Origin: Pyrocephalus nanus
Lineage: Eukaryota > Chordata > Aves > Passeriformes > Tyrannidae
Direction of reading: 5' to 3'
Length of the DNA stretch: 64,000 bases
Assembly: GCA_038380795.1 (NCBI GenBank)
Contig: CM076259.1
Coordinates: 25,526,977-25,590,976 of the forward strand
Positions 53,101 to 62,756 of the stretch are shown one piece after another. The notes beneath the pieces were generated by a model. The model did no database searches, had not been told where the DNA came from, and was given only the letters and a program-made list of their open reading frames with translations. The translations under genes were made by a program, and so were the position numbers. Within the stretch, counting starts at the first letter, position 1, and each line of letters opens with the position of its first letter.

Positions 53101-54104
53101 CTAGCTGTGATTTTGAAGTCTCCTACCATTTTGGATAGCACATCCTAAGATGACGAAGGCAATAATCTCTGAACACCAATCTTACTGATCATCCCAATGC
53201 TGTATGCCTGTCCACTGTAAGTCCCTCAGCTTGGGAGGATTGCACAAGGCTGGCACATTTAGCTCTGTCTTTAGTCTCTTTGACTTTTTTAATGCAGGTT
53301 AGATACCCACATGGCTCTTTTCAGTTCTGTGGTTTCTGTTTTGAATTTAAAGAAACCTCTGTGCAAAAAAAAAAAAAAATCAAAAAAAAAATCATTATTT
53401 TATCATTTTTTGAACAACTGTGCAGTCCTGCGAGGAGCTGACACACACTTCTCCCTCTGAGGAGATAATATGGTTAGAGAGTTAAAAGCCTTAATTGCTA
53501 TACAATGATAGGCATGTGAGAATAGATTGGAGATGCTCAAAGGAAGGAAAACTGGGAGAGAAAACCAAGAGACATGGGGAGTGTGCCACAGATGAGATCA
53601 GTGTGACCACAGCTGATAGGAAGGTAAGACAAATCCCTGGAGCTGCTGCTGAGCAACTTTGTGCCACCCAAAGAGCGAAGCCCATCCTTATGTCCAGCTG
53701 TAACAGCGGCTGAGCAGCACATGGATGAAGTGAGCATGAATCTCTAGGCTTCTGCCTCCCCAGCATGTCTGGGAGCCCAGGGGTTTGGACCCCACTGCCC
53801 ATCGTGCTGAGCTCATCCCTGTGTGGCCCGGTGGCCTGGCAGGGCTCCCTACACAGAGCCCAGTGACTGCGGGAAACAGCCAGAAAGCTCCTTCCAAAAG
53901 ATTTTACGCCACTGGTACCCCCCGGTGGAAGCTCACCTTTCTGCAGTCAGTGAGAGAAGCAGCAGGATGGATCTCTGCTGCAGGACAGCAGCCTCGCCAC
54001 TTGGGGCTAAAGCAGGTACAGCTACTTCCCCCAGAGACGGGGCAGGGGATGCGCCCCAAGCACCGCTCGGAGAAGCTGCAGTGCTGCTCCCATGCCCTTC
54101 CCAT
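33924..54104 (-). CDS. GPR156: GPR156, orphan class C (GABA-B-like) G-protein-coupled receptor, whole coding region across nine exons
   Basis: Joined exons (minus strand): 54104-53937, 46066-45930, 43744-43609, 42733-42623, 41586-41461, 41044-40949, 38202-37966, 35806-35648, 35108-33924. All junctions are GT-AG and keep frame, giving 784 residues, close to the roughly 814 of human GPR156. The protein has a short N-terminus without a Venus-flytrap ligand domain, seven membrane segments (about 72-96, 111-131, 150-170, 191-211, 249-271, 284-304, 313-335), a coiled coil (about 369-415) and a long Ser/Pro-rich tail. The family couples constitutively to Gi and, downstream of EMX2, sets hair-cell orientation in inner ear and lateral line. 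Conserved landmarks: IVKMSSPNLN, SLVFGPILGKSWRLYKVF, FTSGGIFVC, KNAVIESLQEQV and the end VNFKDDLKPTFV. Identification is very secure; only the first coding exon is less so. Confidence 0.95.
35648..35806 (-). CDS. GPR156: GPR156 coding exon 8 (post-TM7, start of coiled coil)
   Basis: 53 codons, residues 338-390, phase 0 at both ends. It begins LKQWKAFEEE directly after TM7 (acceptor CCCCAG at 35812-35807) and ends SMKRLLTE before the donor GTACAG. It includes the YSEEQLYQLIGEK heptad-like stretch that continues into the next exon as a coiled coil. In class C receptors of the GABA-B group this juxtamembrane coiled coil can mediate dimer contacts; whether it does so in GPR156 is not shown here. 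Confidence 0.95.
36541..36875 (-). repeat. CR1 LINE 3' fragment in a GPR156 intron
   Basis: On the plus strand it reads 'gaggtaggaagggacctctg', 'atctagtccaaacaccctgc', 'ctaggcaacctgcttcagtg' and 'cccattgtcccctgtcctgt', the reverse complement of CR1. It lies between GPR156 coding exons 8 and 7 in the gene's own orientation. Confidence 0.92.
37445..37778 (+). repeat. CR1 LINE 3' fragment in the same intron, opposite orientation
   Basis: The copy starts near 'gggggcctacaagaaagctg', continues through 'ggataatgcatttaaactga', 'ggaataggttgcccaaggaa' and 'ggtcccttccagcacaaacc', and ends TGTGATTCTATGA. It is antisense to GPR156, about 570 bases from the sense copy at 36541-36875, so the pre-mRNA could form an imperfect double strand. 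Its 3' end is 188 bases from exon 7. Confidence 0.93.
37966..38202 (-). CDS. GPR156: GPR156 coding exon 7 (rest of TM5, TM6, TM7)
   Basis: 79 codons, residues 259-337, phase 0. It begins SILLLYGTYLAGL, completing TM5, followed by the extracellular loop TDNVSSSPVNQS, TM6 (LTLIVGVNLVFLAAGTICL), a short loop with RFFRTWH, and TM7 (NLLFGFTSGGIFVCTATIN, then CFIFVPQ). An Asn-Gln-Ser at 282-284 is a potential glycosylation sequon, although it lies right at the membrane border. The acceptor is CTTCCAG and the donor CAG-GTACC. It closely matches the known receptor. Confidence 0.96.
38555..38573. repeat. Short GACA tetranucleotide repeat
   Basis: About four to five GACA units followed by GATA, in the GPR156 intron between coding exons 7 and 6. 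Confidence 0.85.
39627..39657. repeat. TTTG tetranucleotide repeat
   Basis: About seven units of GTTT, one of them GCTT, in a GPR156 intron. A shorter relative lies at 18347-18362. Confidence 0.88.
40949..41044 (-). CDS. GPR156: GPR156 coding exon 6 (second extracellular loop, start of TM5)
   Basis: 32 codons, residues 227-258, phase 0. It encodes ATEKGMTCSVSRVQSCASLY followed by SDLWLVLILGFK. The two loop cysteines (234 and 242) are candidates for the conserved disulphide to the top of TM3. The acceptor is TTTCCAG and the donor AAG-GTGAGT. Confidence 0.94.
41461..41586 (-). CDS. GPR156: GPR156 coding exon 5 (TM4)
   Basis: 42 codons, residues 185-226, phase 0. It encodes IIKDLQLLAMVAALVLADAV and continues LLLTWVFADPVQC to SVSLR. 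The acceptor TTTGCAG and donor CGG-GTAAAG are both acceptable. The IIKDLQLL start continues the second intracellular loop from the preceding exon. Confidence 0.95.
42623..42733 (-). CDS. GPR156: GPR156 coding exon 4 (TM3 and second intracellular loop)
   Basis: 37 codons, residues 148-184, phase 0. It encodes VRLCLLCVGSSLVFGPILGK and then SWRLYKVFTQRVPDKRV, one of the most conserved stretches of GPR156. It contains TM3 and the basic loop that contacts the G protein in class C receptors. The donor is GTG-GTGAGT and the acceptor CCGGCAG. Confidence 0.96.
43609..43744 (-). CDS. GPR156: GPR156 coding exon 3 (first intracellular loop, TM2)
   Basis: One base completing Arg102, then 45 codons (103-147): IVKMSSPNLNIVTLLGSGLT followed by YTSAYLFGIQEQSLPSGDSM and EKLIQ. 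TM2 spans about 111-131. The acceptor is TTTCCTGGAG, with an unusual G before the AG; the phase (AG joined to G) and the protein match nevertheless fix it. The donor is CAG-GTGAGT. Confidence 0.94.
45417..45690 (-). repeat. CR1 LINE 3' fragment in a GPR156 intron
   Basis: On the plus strand it begins 'tcacagaatcatagaatcat', with two octamer units intact, then 'taaggttggaaaagacctcc' and 'cttccagggatggtaactcc', and ends near 'catttcatcttgtcctgtc'. It is a fairly young-looking 5'-truncated copy in the gene's orientation, 240 bases beyond the donor of coding exon 2. Confidence 0.95.
45930..46066 (-). CDS. GPR156: GPR156 coding exon 2 (TM1)
   Basis: 45 codons plus two bases of Arg102, residues 57-101: TSSDHSGKSFPSFSAGLLGV, then VWTFLTGGVLLALFFLVFTI and RFRKN. 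TM1 spans about 72-96, followed by a basic cytoplasmic stop-transfer segment. The acceptor CTCCTGCAG is strong and the donor is AG-GTAAGG. It is too short to stand out as an ORF but matches the known receptor N-terminal region well. Confidence 0.93.
47838..48070. promoter_or_regulatory. Cluster of homeodomain/POU-type motifs in GPR156 intron
   Basis: Within 235 bases there are TTAATTG (47841-47847), TAATTA (47892-47897), the 12-bp perfect palindrome ATTATGCATAAT (48043-48054) and TTTAATTAAA (48059-48068, containing TAATTA), plus a CAGCTG E-box (47854-47859). TAATTA is the core homeodomain site, and the palindrome contains POU-like half sites. The cluster sits in the intron between coding exons 1 and 2. 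It is a candidate enhancer, unproven. Confidence 0.35.
51408..51541 (-). repeat. CR1 LINE 3' fragment
   Basis: The plus strand reads 'catataatcattacagatgg', 'gacctctaagatcatcaagt', 'caccactaaaccatgtcctt' and so on, the reverse complement of a CR1 3' end of about 130 bases. It lies in the GPR156 intron. Confidence 0.9.
51545..51605 (-). repeat. Very short CR1 3' end adjoining the previous fragment
   Basis: 'tatagaatcattaaggttgg' followed by 'aaaaggcctcaagatcattg' repeats the CR1 3' terminus in the same orientation within a few bases of the first fragment. It is truncated to about 60 bases. Confidence 0.85.
52315..52460 (-). other. Candidate cryptic or alternative exon in GPR156 intron
   Basis: Acceptor TTTCTCAG (52461-52468) and donor CCACT-GTAAGTG (52314 down) bracket 146 bases that stay open in the frame continuing from coding exon 1. 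Inclusion would however shift the frame of coding exon 2 and reach a stop soon after. If used at all it would be a poison or untranslated exon. No homology is recognised. Confidence 0.2.
53361..53393. repeat. A-rich tract
   Basis: Two A runs (about 15 and 10) separated by TC. Simple repeat in a GPR156 intron. Confidence 0.85.
53937..54104 (-). CDS. GPR156: GPR156 coding exon 1 (N-terminus), proposed
   Basis: 56 codons from ATG at 54104-54102 (G at -3 and +4, strong context) to AGA-AAG before the consensus donor GTGAGC. The end, SLTDCRK, joined to TSSDHSGK of the next exon resembles the mammalian receptor before TM1, and the phase matches. The rest is diverged. It is rich in cysteine (positions 9, 15, 21, 29, 31, 39, 40, 54), has no signal peptide, and has no room for a ligand-binding domain. 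An acceptor CACCCCAG just upstream (exon start 54131) would leave 27 bases of leader in this exon. The frame continues further upstream with in-frame ATGs, but these would be removed if that acceptor is used. Spliced cDNA would settle it. Confidence 0.62.
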
Positions 54105-54131
54105 GCCCAAGTCTCTGCCCCGGGCTGGAGG
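54105..54131 (-). other. GPR156: GPR156 5' leader part of the first coding exon (proposed)
   Basis: 27 bases between the proposed acceptor AG (54133-54132) and the ATG, open in the coding frame. Their status depends on the acceptor being used. Confidence 0.4.
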
Positions 54132-56499
54132 CTGGGGTGCATAACACCCCAGCAGCTGTGCTGCATGAACAATGAGGACAAACAGAGGTTTTCCACCACC
54201 TTGGGCAAAATCTTGGCTTTTCATTACTCCATAACTTACTTCATCAATCATTTAATTTATTAGTGGGAGACCACACCTGTAGGTGCTGTTCTGTCTCTGT
54301 GGGACAACCTCCCCAAGCTCCGGGCCAGGAAGGTCCCTGTCCCAAGCACTAGGCACGTGGCAGATGACCTGAAAGTGGGGTGGCAGGGGCTGCCTCTCCA
54401 GAAAGGCAGCCATTTTCACGCTGAACCGTACCTTCATCACGAAGAGGCAAAAATGGCCAGGACCAGCTGCAAGAACAAACTGCGTGGCCCTCAGAAACAC
54501 GGCTCCTGCCCACCACACTGCCAGGCACAGCCAAAGAGAAGAAATGTTGGAAGTGAACAAAAATCCCCAAGCATCTGCTTCGCAGTTTGCCATCCCTGGT
54601 AGTTGCTGCAAGGCAAGCAGAAAGCCTCTATGGGGCTGGTCAATCCTGAATCCCTGCCAGGGGATCAGACCTGCATCACACTTACCCACTGGGATACTGA
54701 TTCAAGAACTGTAACAGTGTCCTGGTGCACCACTGACAGGTCTCACAGCCTGGGATCTCTGCCCATCCCCATTGCCTCTGTTGCCTTTATGGTCCTCCCC
54801 CGCTTCCATCCACCCGCATATATGGCTTTCTTCATAAAACTGCCTTTCCCCAGGCCATTCCCATCAAATGCTGCTCCTTTCCGTTTGGTGCATGTGCCCC
54901 AATACGCTGCTCTGAGACACACACAGCGCCAAGCACTGCTGCTGGTGGCTCCAACATCCCCTGCTCCCATCAGCTCCCTCTGCCTTTGGGGTGTTTGCAC
55001 CAGCCCGACAAACGGCAGCATGCTAAACAGCTTTATGGGAAGGTGTAGCCTGCAACATTTTTTTTCCTCTTAACTGTACCATCTTTAGAGAGCCACCATG
55101 AAAAAGAGGTAAAAAAGCCTGATGATTAAGTACTTTGATTTACAAGACAGATCTACCTTGTGGCTGAGGTGTGTATGACTTAATTAAAAAGCAGAGGCTC
55201 ACCGCCACTGAAGCGGTTCGCTGCCGAGCTATCAAACGTAGAGGAGGAAGAGGCCTCAGAAGGAATATTTCCATAAAGCAATGTTTCAGATTAAGCATAT
55301 GCCTTCAAGAGCTCTCCCTTTCCAAAGCTGGTAGAAAGCTACAGCTGCTCCTTCATGCAATCACAGGCCATCCCCTCACAGCCTTCGCAGCACCAGCACA
55401 CCTGTGTTTTCACAAACAGGGCTAGGATGGCCGGGTTGCAAAGCTGGACAGCCCCAAGCACAGGGACAGCTGCTAGCCCTAACAAGGTCTGCATGTTTTT
55501 TCTCTGTTTATTTTTTTCTCCTTTTAAATTTGGCAGGATTTTGGAAATCAAGTGACATATTTAGTCCTTAAAGAGGCAGTAAAACGGAGCACTAACGCTC
55601 TTTCGCCTTACCCCTGCTGACCAAGCAGCAGGGAGTATTTTCCCCTAGGAGACAGATTTGATTTAAGGCTCTGAAAGCCAGAGATGTCCACGGCTCATCT
55701 GGCTCACCTCCCGGGTACTGCAGGCTGCCAAAGTGCACCCAGTGGTCCCCTGCTCACGCTTCTCATCTCTTTGCTGGGCAAAACAAGCACCTCATCAGGG
55801 GGCAGGGCCACATCAAGGTTTCCACGAGGTCTGCCAGCCAGGGCTCCCTGCAGACAGCGGTGAGGCTTGCTCAGGGGTGGAGAGGTGCAGCTCCAGAATT
55901 GGGGGCACACCCAAACCTGTGTGGAACTCGTAAACTGTGTCAGCACAGGGGTCTGCAATAAGAGAGGCATATGCAATGCCCCGGCACCAGGCGGGTGAGG
56001 CAATGTGGCAGCTATATCAAGGAGATGCATCAGAAATGCCAGCTGCAACTCAACACTGGCAGCTCCCGGTTACCAGGGATCCGGTTCCCTTGGCTTCCTT
56101 CCTGCCCCTCTCAGGCTGCAGAGCACCTGTAGGGAAGTGGAAAATCCAGGTCTGGGCTGGGGCTCCATGAGCCGCCCCCCCTGAGAGGTGACCAAGCCCT
56201 TGGGGAGCTGTGTGATGCCCAGCTCTGGCAGCCAAGGAGAAGCAAACGTGCTGGATCCTGGAGTGTTTCCCGGGGTTCTCTCACTGCTAGCAAGCAGGGG
56301 CAGCATCGTCAATCCAGTACAGAAAGGGTACACGGGTCCCTCTCTCTCTCCCTCTCTACCCAGTAGGTTGTCGCACTGTAGAGTTGGTTGCAACCAACCT
56401 GAACTCCGCAAGGCACACAGTTCGCCCAGGTAGCAGCAGTTTGGGTTAGTACAAACTAACTCAGCGCTGCAGCTTCAAATTTTTGCATCCTGCAAGGCA

Positions 56500-57580
56500 G
56501 CCTTTTCCCATCGCGAGGTGCCGGCAGGCTCCCGTTCCCACAGCCGCCTTCTGCGGCGTGCTTGGAGCCTTCGGGACGGTATTTTCTGGAGAGCTACAAA
56601 ACACCGCTCCATGCCTGCCCCGTTTCAAGCTCAGGGGTGCACTCCGGGCACGGCCAAGCAAGCGAAGGGCGATGGAGGAGCGCTCCATCCCCCAAGTGCG
56701 TCCCCAGACCGCGGCCTCCCTGCCCCCGGCGGGAGCGCTCGGGGGGCTGCCAGCCCTTCCCCGCGGGCTCTCCGGGGTGGGGATCTCGCCAGGCTGCACC
56801 CACGCCACCCGGCATCCTGTGGGGAAAGCGACGAGGGGAGCAGAAACACACCAAAGCGAAGAGCGTCGGGGCAGGAAAGCAACTCGGGGGGTAAACGGGG
56901 CGCTCTCGTCTCAGCCATCCCGCTCGCAGCCTCCCTCCCCACCGCTGCCAGTCCCCTTCTCCCCAGCCCCCTCTTCCCAACCCCGGACCCCCGACCCACC
57001 TGTGGGGACGGCACCCGAGCGCGGGATGCAAACCTGCAGGGCTGGAGCAGCCCCTCTGCAGCCTCCGGGGACGCGGAGCTCGGCGCCGGCCCCGCAGCGC
57101 CCCGGCCCGGCCCGGCGGGGGCGGGAGCGGGAGGGGCCGGGCCGGCCGCGCTCCTCCCGCCGGGGCGGTGGCGCCGGCCCCGCTCCCGCCGGACGCGGGA
57201 CAAAACTTTTGGGCAGGGGGGAAAAACGCGGGGACCCAGGCTGTCCTGGCGGGGTCGGATCCCCTTTCCCGCCGGCGCCTCCTACAGATAACCGCAGCAT
57301 CAAACCCTCCCCAAAACAACCCCCGTGTCGGAGCTGAGCAGAGCGGGACCCCCCAGCACAGCCCACCCGCCTGGCCTCGGCTGACCTGACCCCGCCGCCG
57401 CAGCCCATCAGCCCCGCGGTCCCACGGCTGTGCCTATCTCCTGTTCCTGCCGGCGGGATGCGCCCGACTGGGAACGGGCCGCCTCGCTCGGGCGCTCCTG
57501 TCAGCTGAGGCAGCACAAAAACCCCGCGTCTGTGGCAAAACCGGCCCGAGAAGTGAGTAAACGCGAGGGCGGCCAACCTC
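56500..57580. promoter_or_regulatory. GPR156: CpG island, probable GPR156 promoter and non-coding first exon
   Basis: About 1.1 kb of CpG-dense DNA, richest at 56,980-57,260, stands 2.4 kb upstream of the proposed first coding exon. On the minus strand it contains the donor CCCCACAG-GTGGGT with exon end at 57000, which could splice to the acceptor at 54133. It is the only promoter-like island upstream of GPR156 in the window. A plus-strand donor-like GAGAA-GTGAGT near 57547-57557 suggests it may also fire divergently. Long open frames on both strands here are GC-composition artefacts. Confidence 0.6.
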
Positions 57581-60500
57581 GTGCTCCGTGACCTGCTTGT
57601 GCCGCCCCATGGCTAGTGGTAGCCAGCGTGACTACTGCAATAGGTATGTCTATGAGAGCAGCAGTCAGTGTCATATGGACAGACCCACTGCCTCTCTCAG
57701 CATCCCCGTGCCGACCGTTTCCTCTCCTGCCTCCCACGACCCTGATTCAAGCATCAACTTCGTGCTCTCTCCTCACAGGACATCCACTCAATTTTACTGG
57801 ATTTTCTTTCCCAACTCTGAAAGCCAAAAGCTCTGCTGCAGCACCAAAGTTTCTCTCCCAAGCTGCAGCAAAGTGCCAGGTGCTACTAGAAGGGGCTGAT
57901 TGCAGACAGGTGCAAGGCTGTGCAGGTCTTCTCTCTTCATACACTTCTATTTACCTCATTACGTGACTCTGGCATTAACAGTGCTAATTTTTCACTCCTG
58001 CCCATTCCCAAACATGCAGAGCCACAGGCCAGACACAACCTTGGTCTGAACAGGAGCAAAGAGGTTTGCACTAGGCAGCTGTGCCACACAATGCTGTCAT
58101 AAACAAACTGCAACCTGTTAGATTCCAAGCCCAGTAAAAGCATCCAGTTTGAGGCCACTGGTTCTGGCAGCAGCTCCCACTGCCCTTTACTAGATTTGAC
58201 TGACATCCCAGATGAGAAGCTGCAATTGGACCTCTCTACTCCCTTTTCCCATCCTCTTCTGAGGCAAAATAGAAGGATGTGCCCTTGCCCAAGAAGTCTA
58301 ACACACCACTCTCCAGAAAGTGTTTTCTAGCCTGGACAGTGATGGGCAATGAAGGCTCAGCCCTGGACCTTGAGCTGCTGATGGGGCAGAGGGTCATGTC
58401 CAAAGCAGGTGAAGGAGGTAGGAGCCTTCTTACTGCCACATACAAAGGAGAATGAAAAAGCCCCTTGGAGACCAAGGTCCAGCCATGGTGGCCAGATCTA
58501 AAAGCTGGAGACCCATGGATTAATTCTGAATTTTGGCACTGAAAGCAGCACCTCAATTTACAGAGGTGCAGAGTATCTGCAGCTCGCTGTGGGTATGATG
58601 AAGGCCTCTCATATTCCAATATTTCTGGAAATCTGATCTCTTTTAAAACATGCAGACTCTCAGACTGGACTTGACAATCTGGTCTCTGCCTCCGTAAAAC
58701 CAGGATCATAAACAGAAACGTCTCTCAGCGGGAAGGGAGGGGAGAGGAGTGAGAACCTGACTGTTCACACAGGAACAGGAGTGAAGTGCCTTATTTCTGG
58801 TTCCTCCCAAAGCTAACAGAGAGCACTCCTGTTGCCCACTGACTCATGCTTATTACTAAGCACCTTGTAAACAGCAGTAATGAGAAAATGCCACTTTGTG
58901 CCTGCTTTGGTTTTGCTCCTGGGTTTTGCTCTCAAAAAAGAAAAAATCAGATCTCTGGGGGTACTGACATTTCCACAGCAACTGTTACAGACGTGCATAT
59001 GTATCACCTCTTTGTTCCTCACCAGCAGAAGTGGAACCACAACCTCATCCCACTAAGTTCTGCAGCCCTCCGAGAGCTTGGATGTCCCTCCAGGTGCCAC
59101 TTGGCATTGTCAAAGAAAACACAGTTGCAGCCAGGATGTTGAGGACTCTGGAAACATCACCTGGGTGTTCTGTCCAGAGGCAGAAAAGCGTGTGCTGTAC
59201 TACAGGTATGCACCAAAGAAGGATTTGTGCTGCCAAGCAGGCAGGAACAGCGGTCTGGAGAGGCACGAGTGAGGGCAGAAGGCACGTAGTTAAGGTGAGT
59301 TGTGTTACAAACTCCGCAGGGACGAGGCTTTTTCATGCCAAAGGATCCTGCTGTGCTTGAAGAGCAGTCAGTAACCCCGGGTTGGAAACACATCGCCCCA
59401 TGCCAGAGAATAACTGGAGCCCAGCAGCTGCATGGCTCAGCCTGAGGCTGGCTCCTAGGAAGGGAAAGCAAAAGCTGAACTCATTTGAAACTGCCAGGGC
59501 AGGCAGGATGCAGCTTTCTCCCTCTGTCTTCCATGTCTTGCCTCTTTCCCTGCTCTTTTTAGACATCCTGCTGAAAAGCTGGACTGCAGAGCTACCCAGA
59601 GGAGTTCAGTATCCATCACAACACTCTCTGATAAGAAGGATAAACCACCTGCTCTTGACTGCTGCTCTGGCTCTTCATCCTTAACACCTCATTCATCCTG
59701 CATGGAGTGAGTTACACATCACGCCTGCTGGATCCTTCCTGGGAGTTGCGATGACCTGGGACACAGCTCCTCGTTTTGGAGGGATGGCCCATGTCATTTG
59801 CTCCAAGATGCATACCATGGTTTGATGCTTACTGCAAGCTGACTGTGGAAAAAGGGGGGCTTGGAGATGAGTTTTGTGGAATGGGAGTCCCTACTTGCCA
59901 ATTGTTAGCAGTAACACCTCTCTTTTGGGATCTGGCACATAGCAGGGTTTCAGCCCATTTAACACATCCATTTTGTCCATCCTCAAGTATTCACATTCAA
60001 CCAGAGTGTCACACAGAGCTACATCAAAACTGCCCTCTCTTTAATGGTGGCCTTCCGTCATCTGCTAAATTCTTCTTGAGCAACTCACACTGCAGTCAAA
60101 TTTCACTAAATTTGTCTAAGCTTTCTTCGGGATGAACTGCCATTTGTGTGTTCTTCTTTGGGGGGAAAATTTAGTCTCTTGGAAAAGCCAATTCATATAT
60201 GCATATATGCCAACCTACGAGTGTCCTGACTTTGCTCAAGTAACTCGTAATGAGGCAAGTGCTCAGTAACAAACTCTTCGTTACCGACCACGATGAATCT
60301 GGAAAGGATACAGTGTGTGCTGGATGGATGCATCCTCTGCCGGGAAATTACCATCCAGCACACTTAGAAACTCTCATGAGACTTGACTGTGGCCTGCAGG
60401 CAATCTCCACAGATGTGTCCTGGAATTAAATTATCTATGCAAATACAGTTTTCTTTTCACAGGTTGCAAACAAGCCCGTAGAGAGAGAGATCCGTCCTGG

Positions 60501-62756
60501 GCCTCGTTTGATGAGGGAGTTACACACACAGGCTTGCACACAGCACTCCCTCTTGGGCTTTCTGATCTCCATACAGCCTGCTCCCAGTTACCCCCGCTGT
60601 AAAGCGGGTAATGTTGCCATTAGCATACAGCACCACCCTTCTGTCTTTCACGGGCTATCTCCTTTCTCAGCATGTGGTAGCCAGCAGTTGTAACATCTCC
60701 AGTAAAGAAAGCATCTGCCCGCACTAAGGCAATAGCAGTTTTGTCCAATTTATTCTTAAAAGGGAAAGTTTTTTTCACTTTTTCCTCTTACAGACAGAGT
60801 TTCTCCTTCTGGAATTTAAACAGCTGATTATTTTCTTTTCACACACCCGCTTTAGTCCACAGTCTCTTAAGCTGTTGAAGCTTCTACTCATTTGAAGGTT
60901 CGCTTTGCAGGGTTCATTAAAAACATCACGCCTTTTCCAGCACATGAGCCTGTGCACTGGGCTTTGGACAGGCAGGCCATCCCAGAGCACCATCCCATCC
61001 CCAAGAACCAGGGCTGAGTGCCCCACACAGTGCAGCCTCTCAAGCAAACACCAGCCACTGCTTCAGCCTCCACGATCTTCTCTCCTCCAGCTCACAGGAA
61101 CAGGACCTTGGACTTTCTTCTACTCTTCTGAGGTGTTTAAAGGCTTGAACAATCTCTTGTTCCCACACCATCCTGTTAGCTTTCTGACCCTTCCTAAACA
61201 GTCTTTAATCACCTCCTCTTCATTCTCCTTAACAGAAGGTGGTCATTATAATCACTTGACTTGTTAAGGCAACTGGGGACATGTGTGGGCTACTCTTACA
61301 AATTGAGCCAAAGAGCTGCCCTCAGGGAGGTTCCCACTGCTCACTCCATTCCTCCCAATACATCCTGGAACACTGTCCATTCAGACAGTGAAATCTCTGC
61401 CAGGAGTAGTTAGGTGCAGCTGAGAACAGCAGTATGGACCAGGTCACATCCCCTTTCAAGTCTGTTTTCTATGCCTCTGTGAAGTGCTTTAAGATGACTT
61501 TGTAACTCACTCCTGCCACAGCAAATTATGGGGCCAGCTGGTGCCTCTCCATCCAGGGCAAATTAAAAAACCTGCTTCCTTTGTAATTCAAAGCCCTGCA
61601 TCTTCCCAGTTTTGAAACAGTCTCTCAGAAAGATGATCTTACAATCTTTATATGGTTGATGTGGACCCCACTGGTGCTAGGTGAACAAGCCAAGATCTTA
61701 GGAGTGATCCAGGTGGAGACAGAAATTGGAAAAAGTGGGGAGAATCAGAGGAATCAAGAATATGGTGGAAGAAAAGCACAAGTGGTATGCAATCCACGTC
61801 CCCTTGTAGCAAAAGCTGTGGTACTTTGAACATGTCTAGGGTTGGAACATCAGCTCCAGCGTGGTTTCCACTATGAATAGAACTGAAGCTCACTCCCACC
61901 GGTGAAAACTGGTTTGTTAGCAACACCCTACTCATCCTGCCTGTCTCTTATGTAAAGTAAGGCTAATCCGAGAATCACCTGACAGGGGGCCAGGTCAGAA
62001 AGTCACAGGGCCTGAGACATGACCTCCTTTCAGCTGCTGTTTGGCAGTTCCCTGTAAGAGCAGAGGTGGAAAGGCTGGTCTACATCAACTCTCCCTAATC
62101 CTTTCTGCTCCATCCATTAAGCCAATCCATGGGAAATAAAAACTCTCTGTGAAGACTTTTTGCATCCTGCTAGTGGCAATGCTGGATAGGGACCAGCTGG
62201 ATGGGGAAAACCCTCTGTCAGTCTGTCGGATGTGGGAGGAGAGGTTAACAACCTTTTGTAAGCTGGTTTCTCACACGCTTTCTAATTATTGGTTTTTTTA
62301 GGGGATGGCATCAAGGAGAAAACATGAGGTTATGAATTAGTTACTGTGGCAAGGAAAAGGGAGCCAGGGGAGAGCTTCTGAGAAAGCAGCAGGATTACCC
62401 TACACCACAATGCGTAACCAGAGTGTGTGGGAATCAAGTGAGGCTGTGATCAAGCTTTCTGGTGGAGGAGCACCTCTCTGACTCTGGCAAACAAGGATGT
62501 TCATACAGATTTGGACCTTGGAGACAAATTATTGTCTCATCTTTGATGAGATTCTCTCCAACCAGTTATGATCATTCCCATTTTCAGGGTGATGTCCTAA
62601 GGGAGTGAGGCTTATTCAGTGCACATTTTGTCTTCCAGTCCTCCCAGCCCTCTTTACCAACATGTCTTAAACCACCTGGCAAATCACAATGAATTTGACA
62701 GTGATCTGTGAGTCTCAAAGCTCTTAAGTTTCTACAAGTTCCAGTGTCTGGATGGG
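57581..62756. other. Intergenic region upstream of GPR156
   Basis: About 5 kb without recognisable exons. The longest frame (58236-58709, minus, 157 codons) matches nothing I know and lacks splice context. LRRC58 is the next gene in mammals, but no leucine-rich-repeat peptide is visible, so it must lie beyond the window. No CR1 or other repeat is recognised here. Confidence 0.65.

Noticed and set aside
56483..57337. 284-, 257- and 241-codon frames in the second CpG island
   Set aside because: Overlapping on both strands and compositionally driven; no known protein.
58236..58709. 157-codon minus-strand frame, considered as an exon of LRRC58 or another gene
   Set aside because: No leucine-rich repeats, no homology I can name, and no convincing splice sites.
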